Notes under the pieces: generated by a model
Databases searched by the model: none
What the model saw: the letters and a program-made list of their open reading frames with translations, nothing else
What the model was told of the DNA's origin: nothing
NCBI RefSeq assembly: GCF_036588685.1
Contig: NC_086382.1
Coordinates: forward strand, 69,103,999 to 69,167,998
Reading direction: 5' to 3'
DNA length: 64,000 nt
DNA from: Mytilus trossulus
Taxonomy: Eukaryota; Mollusca; Bivalvia; Mytilida; Mytilidae
Shown here: piece by piece, positions 53,990-64,000 of the stretch
How positions within the stretch are numbered: the stretch's first letter is position 1
How the letters are laid out: each line of letters starts with the position of its first letter
Program-made: the position numbers and the translations under genes

Positions 53990-54930
53990 TAATTTTGGCC
54001 AACAAACATGAAGCAGTGTAAGTTTTTTTTATTCCACTCATCTTTAATTTGTAAGACACGGTAACAAATCAAATAAACAGCTGCGCCATGAGCACATGAT
54101 ACGCCCGACGTCTTGTGTGGAAGTTTTATGCAATAATCATAAATAGTTTCTGAGAAAGTTTTAAGCAATTACCATTTATTGCTTTTGAGACATGGCGGGA
54201 CATGTGAACCCCCTCCCCCTGGTTTTTTTTACAAATATCACTAAAATTAAATTTTGAGTCATCACCAAAAAGATCATTAGATTAATATAACAAAGAAGTG
54301 TGTAAAGTTTTAAGCAATAATCATAAATCGTTTTTGAGATACATCACGACATGTAAAAAAAACCTCCCCCTTTTTTACAAAATACTCAATAACTCAAAAA
54401 TTAAATTTTGAATCATCACCAAAAAGTATACAGATCTTTAGATTAATATAACTAAGAAGTGTGTTAAGTTTTAAGCAATAATCATAAATCGTTTTTGAGA
54501 TACGGCGCGACATGTGAAAAAAAACCACACCCCTGTTTTAGTTACAAAGTGCCGTAACTCAAAAAGTTTAAATCTTATTTTCACCAAAAAGTATACAGAT
54601 ATTTTGATCATCATAAAAACAACTATATTAAGTTTCATGAAATTTAGATAAGTCGTTCTCAAGTTAGGGTGCGACATGTTTACGCCGGACAAACAGACGG
54701 ACAGACAGACAGACAGACAGACGGACGGACGGACGGACGGACGGACACCGGACATTTGTATACCATAATACGTCCCGTCAAAATTTTGACAGGCGTATAA
54801 AAACAGATATGAAAGTTTTCAGTCTCCTTGAAACCTTAAATTCAGTTGCTTCTCTCGACCGATAAATTCGTTGTTGCATTTAGTGACTGCATTCTGCTAG
54901 CAAATTTAAATGAGCTGACAAAAGAAGTTA
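53990..54930 (-). pseudogene. Broken copy B of the 115-residue hypothetical frame
   Basis: The outer parts match 45654-46001: GGCCAACAAACATGAAGCAG and TTGTAAGACACGGTAACAAA on the left, and TCAGTTGCTTCTCTCGACCG and GACTGCATTCTGCTAGCAA on the right. They are separated by the mobile element at about 54075-54800. Small indels also break the frame. Confidence 0.6.
54075..54800. mobile_element. Repeat element with internal tandem units and GGAC array
   Basis: Starts AACAGCTGCGCCATGAGCAC, ATGATACGCCCGACGTCTT and ends GACAGGCGTATAAAA. Between them, units of about 130-165 bp repeat AAGCAATAATCATAAATCGTTTTTGAGATACGGCGCGACATGTG, and (GACA)n(GGAC)n precedes ACCGGACATTTGTATACCAT. A second copy is at 62050-63045. 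Copy A of the host sequence (near 45855-45880) shows the uninterrupted site. Confidence 0.75.
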
Positions 54931-55084
54931 AAGTGATACTGCGAATTCATTTTTTTACAATTATTTTTGCTCGAAAAGAAATTTCATTTAACTATCATTT
55001 ATGTATTTGACTATTTACAAGTACATGTACCCCGTCCGGTTGTCTTAGGTCACTAACGAGGAGATGGACGAGGGATCTCAATCA

Positions 55085-55375
55085 TAATAAATAGATATAA
55101 GAATATGTGGTTTGAGTGCCAATGACACAATTCTCCATCCAAGTCATAATTTAAACCATTATAGGTCAAAAACGGTCTTCAACACGGCGCCTTGGCTCAC
55201 ACCGAACATCAAGCGATAAATGCTAGTTTAAAACCATTCGAAAGAAAAAACAACGGTATAATCTATATAAAAACGAGAAACATTTATGAACCACATCAAC
55301 AAACGACAACCACTGAATATCAGGTTCCTGACATAGGACAGGTACACACAAATGCAATGGGTTTATAAGTTATAC
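55085..55375. repeat. Interspersed repeat
   Basis: GTGCCAATGACACAATTCTCC, GGTCTTCAACACGGCGCC, AACCACATCAACAAACGACA and CAGGTTCCTGACATAGGACA are of a kind I associate with mussel repeats. The 5' part is inverted relative to 28245-28280 and 60980-61010. Confidence 0.55.
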
Positions 55376-56041
55376 TAGAGTTTTACCAACCTGCATCCTT
55401 ACCTGAAACAATAGTGTTACATCACATGTAAAGACACACTATAAATATCAATCGAAATGGCTTAACCAATCAAAAGACAAATGAAAACAAACAAGGGAAT
55501 AGACAATGAACGAAAAAAATTGAAGTGAAGTTTTATAGATTCGGAAACAGGCATGTGAATGTTCACAGTAGACATGCAGAATGACTGTTGAATGCTTATC
55601 AGTTCTATCCTGACTTTCAAATTCTTAACGACGCATCGCCATAAAATATCCTCTGACTTAAGTGTTCTACTGATACGGACACACGAAATTCCATGTTTGT
55701 GCCTAGATGCAACTTTACAAACTTACTTAAAGCATCTACTAAAGCGATCAATATTTATTAAAATCAGAAAAAGAATACTTTTTACTATGAGATTTTCAGA
55801 ATGAAGCTACAGAAATGCCGTAACCTGTTACGGGATTCGTCGTGATCACTTTATTTTTTTTAATTCAATCATTTAAAAATTTGTTCAAAATTATTAACTA
55901 TTGTCATATTTATTACGAATAACATTTTCCTTAATCCGCGTTTCCTGTAAAATGAATGCACGCATAAGTAATCAAAACCCCTGCACAATCGTAGCGGTCT
56001 ATATCCCCAAATGTGCGAATACTGAAGAAGATCACAATTAC

Positions 56042-58177
56042 CTGTTGACTTTCACATACGTAGGAGTTAGTAGAAGAACATGGAAAATCATTCCATTTAT
56101 ACCAAAGTTCAGAGCGAAGCCACCTAAAATGATTTGAATTGAATAACTATAAATAAACTTATAGTATTATGCAATTTTAATACACAATACATATGACGCA
56201 TGGTTCTGTAACTCAACACAAATACAAAATAGTATAATGGCCAAAAAATGGACACCAATAGGGAAACAGTACTTGTAGCACAACCAAGCATGTCTAATTA
56301 TGTTTTGCTATATAGCTAGGCAACGAAATAAAATACTTGCATTGTTAAATACTTTAACACTTAAGGTAGATCATAATTATGTATTTATTTTCTCAAATAT
56401 AGTGTATGAACACAGGCTTTTTTCAAGCTACATATATGTATTGTGTGGAACACTTTTTGATGAATAAGAAGAAACAAAAGTTTGAAATGAAAAAATAAGG
56501 TAGACTTGTTTATATACTTTGAAAAAATAAAAAGAACAAATTGTGTCACTGACTTTGTTTTCTAAATAAAAGTAAAAATTTAACATTCTCTATCACTACT
56601 TTACAAAAAAACACACTATTATAGTTCTCCTCTTAAATTGCTTCAAAGACATTTGAAGAGAACACAAACATTTGGTATTTTTAAACACGTTTGAATAATG
56701 GAATTCTTTTTTTTTATTCCAACAGACAGTCTTGCCAATCAATTGCCAATATGTCTCAAATTTAAGCAAAGCACTAAAGATCTATTGAGAATAACTTTAT
56801 TGTACAGTTTATGTACCATGAACCATGCAGTTAAGACGGGTGTGCTAGTATGGAATAAGGACAAACGCTGGCAGTTATTCTATGATCAGTGCATGAGCCC
56901 TGTTCTTGCAAAACGTTGGGAAATTCTTCAAAATTATATAAGTTGTATCAATTAGTCAATCACTTTAAAATTTTAAAATTTAGCTACATGATATTATACC
57001 TTTTATATTTTGCACAATCCAATTGTGTTCTGAAACATCTTCTATCTTAACCAGATACGCTCCCATTGTCCGACACTGCTTCTGTAAATGAAATAGCTAT
57101 ACTTTTATATTTATATACACACAACATTGAAATAGGTTCCAAAAGTTAATCTTTGATAGAGTCGATAAGATTTTCCATTATTAATTCTACAAGATCACAA
57201 CAATTTCATTTATTTAATCAGTAAGTTCTACAAATAAATACTATAGGAGTTTTTTGGTATCTTAAAATCTTTTATTTTTTGGTTCAACATGTCAATTACA
57301 TCCCCCATCTTCTAAGTTTTATTTGGAAAATCATATTTATTAGCAACAAAAGGATTTTTTATGAATAAGAATGCATTAGAAGCGCGTTTACAAAAATGCT
57401 ATATCATCACACAGAATTTAATTAAAAGAAATTAGAAATACATGTATAAGATTGAGCGTAAATAGATTCTACATTACCTCTGCCATCCGCCATGACTTTT
57501 TGTCATTTTGATATTTGTAGCAATGATCTTTATATTCTTTCCATCCTTTTTTGCAAATATTGGATTTTTCTGCAAATGCATAATAAATATTTTGAAAAAA
57601 AGCCTTTGGTAGCATTATTGTTGGTTTTCTTAAGTTATTACTGTTATTAACAATAAGACTACCTTTTTCAATTTACTGAGTATACTGTATTTATCTTTCG
57701 GTTCAAAACTTTGTTGTCATAACTTCATAGTAAAATGACTATTTACCAAGCGTTTTTGTCGGCTAATTAAGTCATATATGCATTGGTTTCCGGATAAAAC
57801 TGTATTTTTATAGTTTGTGTTCTTGTTGTTTTTAAAGATGTTTTAGTGGAAAGAAATATTACTGTTAAATGTTTAAATGAAAAGATACAATTAAATTGTT
57901 GTTTTTTATTCAGTAGATTAACTTAAACCAAATCTCGATTATTTTGTTGATAAAACTTACAAAGATATACTTTGTCTGTAAAGCTGTTGTAATTGAAAAC
58001 CTTACCTCTGAGATAAACTTCAAGTTTCTCTACCATTTGATGTACACCTTTCATGTTTTCTTGCATCGTTTTTAAGGACGCTTTTATTCCGTTCATGAGT
58101 TTTGCCTCCTTATCCTGAAAACATTTTTCTGCCTCGGACAGGCAGATTACCACAGCTATCAAATAAACGGCCAACAT
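56042..58177 (-). pseudogene. C-type lectin, copy B, with last exon deleted and frameshifted
   Basis: Exons 58006-58177, 57478-57569 and 57000-57081 equal those of copy A in length (172, 92 and 82 nt) and phase. Exon 1 gives MLAVYLIAVVICLSEAEKC and the stalk. Exon 2 is open here: CKKGWKEYKDHCYKYQNDK. Exon 3 gives KQCRTMGAYLVKIED. The last exon (56042-56123) is 82 nt, against 224 in copy A. A 142-nt deletion removed the WIGASD to QPDN region, and because 142 is not divisible by three the remaining KWNDFPCSSTNSYVCE falls out of frame. The calcium and sugar site is therefore lost. The start and splice sites remain good, so a short secreted product is still conceivable. Confidence 0.8.
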
Positions 58178-59449
58178 TTTCGGCTATGTATGTTTGTATA
58201 ACTAACAATATCAAACAGGTTGTTATATATATTATAAGGCAACGAGTGATTATTATTGTTATGGTAAGAATACGTATATATGCGATTACAAATATCGCTT
58301 TTGTTGTCTGTAATGCTAGAACCTTTCAAACTTGAGTAACATGTGTTGTTTTTGTGTTGTGTTCACGCTACAGTGTAGGTTTATGATTACAAAAAATTGA
58401 TATTTATGACCTGAAAGTTTAACGCATAGCTGAAAATAAATTCAAAATAAAATTTTCAACTCAGCAGTGTTATTTATAAAACCTTTTATTTTCTGAGACG
58501 ATTCCAAATCACAATAGACGAGGTTTTTTCAGTGCTAAGCAGTTTGATGTTTATTTTTTAAAAGTTGTCAAAATTGATCTTTGATTTATCAATTAATTAT
58601 TTCGTTGAACAATACACGACCGATCTAGATACAATTTCTAATTACGAATACACTTTTTCCATTGTACGCTTATTCATTCATACGATTTATTGAATGGTTT
58701 CTACAGTTTAGTGAAAAAACATTTCATGCATCTTCAGCACGAGAAACCATTTACATTGACTACAATTTGTTTGTCTGGCTTGTATAAGGGATCGACTGAG
58801 ATCAATGGCTTGAAATATTGACTGTCATTCGAAAAGGAAAATCTATTGAAAAGTAAGAAACAACATACAAATAGATCAAATACATGCTTATTTGGTGTGC
58901 AAAGCGTACAAATAAGACATTTATTTGTGATTAAAGTTGAACCAAAACCAAAATCGATTTTTGATTCGTGAAGAATACCAATTAAATATACATAAAACTG
59001 GGTGAGACCATACTCATATATGAAAAACTCCTTTAATTTATGTCTTTAAAATTATTTATTGATATACAAGCAAGTAAATATAATGTTATATACAAAATTA
59101 AAAACAACCCTTAAAGTCCCGATATGCACATGTTCATTTAGTTATTATATATTGAGTTAAACACATTTTGTTTTACAGTTTCTTTTGTCAAGAATGTTCT
59201 ATATATGTATTCTTCAAACTCTAATATCTTCTTTTTTGTTCCACTAGCAACAGTTCATAAGACATTACAGTTCTTCATTCTATCAAAAACAAATATGTAT
59301 TTCAAACAAGCAGTTAAGGTTAACAATGATTGATTAAGAAATATTAAGCTGTATATTAACTCATCATCACTTTTTTTATTTTGGGCATGTATCCATACTA
59401 CTATTTTTTATTATTTTGTTTTGTTTTTAAAATTAGTTCACAGAAAAAA
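58178..59449. other. Upstream of lectin B, nothing recognised
   Basis: AT-rich. The first about 40 bases upstream of the ATG match the same position above lectin A (GCTATGTATGTTTG..TAA..AACAATAT on plus), marking the end of the duplicon. No promoter element is assigned. Confidence 0.35.
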
Positions 59450-59655
59450 GAGGGACGAACGATACCAGAGGGAGAGTCAAGCTCATAGAAAAAAATGAGC
59501 ACTCCTTGGCTAAAAATACAAAACAAATAGACAAATAATAGTACAGATGACACAACATATAAAACTAAAGACTAAGCAATACGAACCCCACCAAAAATGG
59601 GGGGGGATCGCAGGTGCTCCAGCAGGGTAAGCAGAATCCTGTGGCACCGGTTCTG
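59450..59655 (+). repeat. 8213-type interspersed repeat
   Basis: AGGGACGAACGATACCAGAG, CAAATAGACAAATAATAGTAC, CGAACCCCACCAAAAATGG and CAGGTGCTCCAGCAGGGTAAG match 8213-8440 in order and strand. Confidence 0.75.
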
Positions 59656-60552
59656 TGAGTTCACTTAGCAATATTCTGTTTTAGGTCCAGTAAAGATTTT
59701 TGTTTTAGTTACAAGTAAAGTAAACTACGAATGTCTCATGTAAAGAGGATATTTTTACCCTTCTAAAACACTTGAGATCACCTCTCTTCATTTTGTTAGG
59801 TTCGTGTTACTTATAACTTTGTGAGGTTCGTGTTACTTATTACTTTGTGTTTGTATATTATGTAATGTGGTGTGGACTTATTTGTGTTAATTGTTTCTCT
59901 GTTGTGGTTGATACTTAGTATCGTTGGCCTCTTGTAATAGCTCGTTAAACAGCTAACAAATGTTTTAAACAATATATTTTGTTTTTAGAAAAAGCAATTG
60001 TATGACATATGTTGGGTTTTCAGCATTCGTTGTTATCCAATCGTACTTATTACGCAGTGATGTATTTTTAATCATGTTAATAATTTGTTGATAATATTTC
60101 AATAGGACAACGGAGTTATAAGCATCATTATCATAACATGTGTATATCACATTATCTGTTTATTGGTGTGACAAAATCAATTATCAATATAGGCTTATGA
60201 ATAAAGAAATTATTATATTTACGATATTGTTAGAGAATTCGATTTAGAGTAAAATGCAAAGGCTTGTTGGTTTATGAAATGGATGAATACCATTGAAATG
60301 CTTGCTTCGAGCACATTTTATTTTTTTGAATTTTTATATTAATATATTTGTGCAAAATTGTGTATAATAATTAACTTTACTTTCATACAGAAGATATGCA
60401 TCCATTAACATTGTTCGGTAGACATACCTTTTTTAAACACAAAATGTATAATCTATGTTGGGCGTTAACGTGTCAATGCGTATTATTGGTTCAGCCAAGT
60501 TCAATTTTAAATCGCAACGTTTTAATCTGAATATGATAAGTAAGGCACTTAC

Positions 60553-63500
60553 ACCAGACTTTACAAGTTCAACTTCTGAAACAAATGCTTCCCAACCAGA
60601 AAATTCTTTGAAATCGACTGTAACGATGTCATCATTTACACCTGCAACATTGAGTAAGTATCCTGAATACCTGACGAGAATCAATGATTCTAGTAATAAA
60701 ACCTAGTGGAATTGTTGAAAAATAAGATATCATTCACACACACACACACACACCCACACACAGTAATACATACAAACTTCTACGTTTAGAGACATATATT
60801 TGTGTTATGGTTTTAATAATTTTGTAAAGCTGCCATTAGAACGAAGTTGTAAAAGAGGCGACATAAAAGGGAAATGTTTATAAATAACAATTAAACAATT
60901 GCCTCATAAAACAAAGAGCAATGAAATCATACTATATATACATATAATGGTTTACTTTTTTTTTAATTGTTATTTGGATGGAGAGTTGCCTCATTGGCAC
61001 TCACACAACATCTTCCTATATCAATATAAACGATTGCTGTAGGAATACCGAGTCATACACATGCAACTAGAGAATAAAAAGAGTTATGTTTGCATAGATT
61101 TGATACAATCCAATACGTAAAGTGTGTCAAATTTCCGACAAAACTGAGGACAAATGTTTAAAAGCAATAAATCCTATGATTAGCCGACCAACAACTACAA
61201 TCATTGATATGCCTTTAATTTGTACAATTCTAAGGAGAATCTATGACAATCAAAGGAGAGTTTTTTCAAAAAAGTTGTTATTAAATTATCTTTACCTCTG
61301 ACAATGCCGATACTGTCGTGTGTGACATCTCCCCAGCCATTTATTGGTTCGGTTACTGATAACTTGATCCTCACGTGATCTCCTTCTTGTAGTTTACTGC
61401 AAGTATACGATAATATTTAATAATAGATATAATTTCTTCACTGATCAATAGGCACTATTTCCATATATGTATATTATTATTGGTTATAAATTTGTAAAAC
61501 ACTTGTGTCTTACTAATTATGTTACAGAGACATGAACGATACAGTTAAAACGTTTTTGTACCAGTTTATCAAATATAACATTAAAACTCCTTTTCAATAC
61601 CATACATATATACGAATACAGCTTTTTTTCTGTTTTTAATAAACAGGTTTTTCAACAAAAATAAATTTCGCAGGAATAATTGGTAAATATGCATGATTTT
61701 TACAGTAATTGTCAGTGTTATCTTATTGGCTATATATACATGTAGTGTAGGCATACACCTTAATTCTAATTTAAAAATAGGTGTATTAATGACTGAATGC
61801 CATACTGAAGCATAATATGAAAAGACTTATTAAAGCGGCAATTATATAAAATGATTTCACTACCTTACTAAAAGAAATGCGATTACAAAGTCAGTAAAAA
61901 GATACTTGTAGTTGTTTTCTTTTATATGTTTGAGCTTTTGATTTGGCCATTTGACTTATCGATTTGGATTTTCCTTGCAGGTCAGTGTATTTGAACTTTA
62001 AAATAAAGTATTAAAATCAGTATTGTGTGTTTAACTGTACAACGCCAGTTAAAATACTAAATAAACAGCTGCGCCACGAGCGCATGATACGCCCGTCGTC
62101 TTAAGGAAAAAAACATCAATGTTTTTTGAATAACATAGGGGTTTACAGGAAGTCATGCTAAGTATATCCTGGCTCATTCCTTATTCCTGATCCATAGGAA
62201 GTTTATATAAAAGAAAGAAAAAAATTTGCTCACAACAAAATTGTGTTTTATATTATACGGTTCTGATTATTTTACATAATTTTGCATGTCAATACATAAA
62301 TTGAAAATTTCCATAAAAAAGAGTTTTGAATCATCACCAAAAAGTATACAGATTTTTAGATTAATATAACAAAGAAGTGTGTAAAGTTTTTAGCAATAAT
62401 CATAAATTGTTTTTGAGATACGGCACAACATGTAAAAAAAAAAACCTCCCCCTTTTTTACAAAATACTCAATAACTCAAAAATAAAATTTTGAATCATCA
62501 CCAAAAAATATACAGATCTTTAGATTAATATAACAAAGACATGTGTAAAGTGTAAAGCAATAATCATACATCGTTTTTGAGATATGGAGCGACATGTAAA
62601 AAAAAACCTCCACCTTTTTTACAAAATACTCAATAACTCAAATATGAAATTTTGAATCATCACCAAAAAGTATTCAAATATTAAGATTAATATAACTAAG
62701 AAGTGTTTAAAGTTTTAAGCCATAATCAAGAACTGTTTTTGAGATACGGTGCGACATGTGAAAAAACCACACCCCTGTTTAAGTTACAATGTGCCGTAAC
62801 TCAAAAAAGTTTTAATCTTATTTTCACCAAAAAGTATACAGATCATTTGACCATCATAAGAAACAACTATATAAAGTTTCATGAAATTTGGATGAGTCGT
62901 TCTCAAGTTACGGTGCACATGTTTACGCTGGACAGACAGACGGACGAACGGGCGGACACACAGACAGACGGACGGACGGACGGACGGACACCGGACATTT
63001 GTATACCATAAAATTCTACGTCCCGTCTTTGACGGACGTATAAAATCCGTCAGAACTATCCAAACCCAGTCCATCACAAATAAAAGAAAGTGACAATCAT
63101 GTTGCTTGAGAATACATTTAAACATTTAAAATAAAAATAACCCAACAGAAAAAAATCAAAAGGCCTCTTAACGGCTACATTTGAGCATGTATCTATAATA
63201 TACCGTGATATGTACAGTACATCAAGCTATTACTGTCTAATAACAATAAGTGTTAACAACGTACTTGTCACAGTTTTGAATTTTTAAAAGCAATAAAAAA
63301 AAACAATATTGGTTGCTGCTACATAGATGACAGAAGTTGTAACTTTTCTTTAGATAGACCAAAAGTACTATTTATCAGGTGTAGTTTTCAAAATATTTTT
63401 TGGTTTCCACAAGTTTTGAGAATTTTCTGTTCAATATATGTGATATTATCAATACTAAGCAGACTTTCCTACAAATTTAAACTGCTTTTATAACAAGGGC

Positions 63501-64000
63501 CTCATTAATCTAAATCTTCATATGACCATAGTGTGTCGTGTAGTGAAATTCATCATAATAAGTTCAAAAATAATCTGTATTCACGAATATATTGTATTGA
63601 AATTACTTACAAAAATCCTATTTCTACGGCTCCGAATAATTCATTAATGGTGTCTTCATCTTTGCCAGGCTCTATAAACCTAATTGGTGGAATCGGTGTG
63701 AATTCACTAATTTCTCTAGTCTTAACGTGCTGGACATCTTCTTCCCATTCACCGTAAGACAAAAGAATATCAATATCTTTCGTATTCTCTAGAGAACCTT
63801 TCAAACGTTCGATTTGGAGGTCACATAGCAATTTTATATCCTCGAGTTTATAAACTTCTTCCGACTTCCGGGTCATTTGATAACTTTCTTCTAGAGTAAC
63901 GCGTTCTACCAAAGTTTCTGTGTGTTTATCAATAAGAGCCTTTAATGTATCCCCTCTAACCTTGATTACCTTTTTCAAGATAGCATTATCAATCTTGTAA
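60553..64000 (-). CDS. TRIM-like coiled-coil protein with KEG/Mind-bomb-type repeat, 5' end beyond window
   Basis: Three exons join: 63611-64000 (open to the window edge, ends phase 2), 61296-61396 (101 nt) and 60553-60641 (89 nt). The right exon encodes a helical region (KALIDKHTETLVERV, RKSEEVYKLEDIKLLCDLQ). It then has FTPIPPIRFIEPGKDE and INELFGAVEIGF, a tail like that after the coiled coil of bivalve TRIM-type proteins. The next exons read GDHVRIKLSV, NGWGDVTHDSIGIVRG and DDIVTVDFKEFSGWEAFVSE. This matches the repeat found in Arabidopsis KEG and Mind bomb ubiquitin ligases (W..V...S.G.V, then VDF....W). A RING and B-boxes would be expected upstream, outside the window, suggesting a ubiquitin ligase. 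That is inference. Further repeats or the stop may lie left of 60553 in exons I did not identify; reading through the donor gives about 39 extra residues and a stop at 60433-60435. Confidence 0.62.
60735..60765. repeat. Short CA microsatellite
   Basis: (CA)n with one CCCACA interruption, intronic or upstream of exon 60553-60641. Confidence 0.85.
62045..63045. mobile_element. Second copy of the 54075-type element, in intron of the right-edge gene
   Basis: Begins AATAAACAGCTGCGCCACGA, GCGCATGATACGCCCGTCGT and ends GACGGACGTATAAAA. Four internal units carry GAATCATCACCAAAAAGTAT and TTTTTGAGATA(C/T)GG, and (GACA/GGAC)n sits near 62930-62990. Same orientation as the 54075 copy, with more units. 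Confidence 0.75.

Noticed and set aside
60455-60706. Plus-strand 83-codon frame
   Set aside because: Antisense shadow of the KEG-type repeat exon, whose splice sites and phases fit the minus strand.
62703-63125. Frames with RPSVCLC-type repeats (also 54471-54755)
   Set aside because: Translations of GACA/GGAC microsatellite tracts in a mobile element.

Overview
The window looks like nuclear DNA of a bivalve mollusc, most likely a mussel of the Mytilus type. This is inferred from four things: a strongly AT-rich background, short exons split by GT-AG introns, dense interspersed repeats of a kind I associate with mussel genomes, and the gene families present. There are no bacterial-style operons and no CRISPR or viral gene blocks. 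Five gene loci can be reconstructed by joining exons whose splice phases agree. The rest is introns, mobile elements and repeats.

Left edge (32-5219, minus): a secreted cysteine-rich protein whose exons read signal peptide, ShKT-like, Ly6/uPAR (LU), ShKT-like, LU, running off the left edge. All seven introns inside the window agree in phase. I regard this as the most interesting possible new protein family here.

13-39 kb (plus): two complete but highly divergent actin genes (13066-17221 and 34254-38832). Each has a single coding intron after codon 41, and their 5' flanks are conserved with each other. Both have rewritten DNase-I-binding loops and have lost D154 and H161 (alpha-actin numbering); one also lacks Q137. 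A short third actin fragment lies at 32546-32625. The introns hold several miniature inverted-repeat elements.

23.9-27.8 kb (minus): a claudin/PMP22-like four-transmembrane gene of three exons (184 codons). The expected 5' splice site of its middle exon is abutted by a 98-copy GAT/ATC trinucleotide array. A LINE tail and a tRNA-derived SINE sit in the second intron.

41.9-44.2 kb: a decayed Penelope-like element with a GIY-YIG-type segment, flanked by direct copies of a sequence that is also scattered elsewhere in the window.

45.6-58.2 kb (minus): a tandem segmental duplication carrying two C-type lectin genes. Copy A has a nonsense codon in exon 2. Copy B has a 142-nt deletion in the last exon. 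Older relics of the same family occur at 12.0 kb and 22.1 kb.

Right edge (60553-64000, minus): the 3' part of a gene joining a coiled-coil, TRIM-like region to a KEG/Mind-bomb-type (HERC2-like) repeat, running off the right edge.

The genes do not form an evident pathway. The common theme is rapid local duplication and divergence (actins, lectins, ShKT/LU modules) in a transposon-rich setting.
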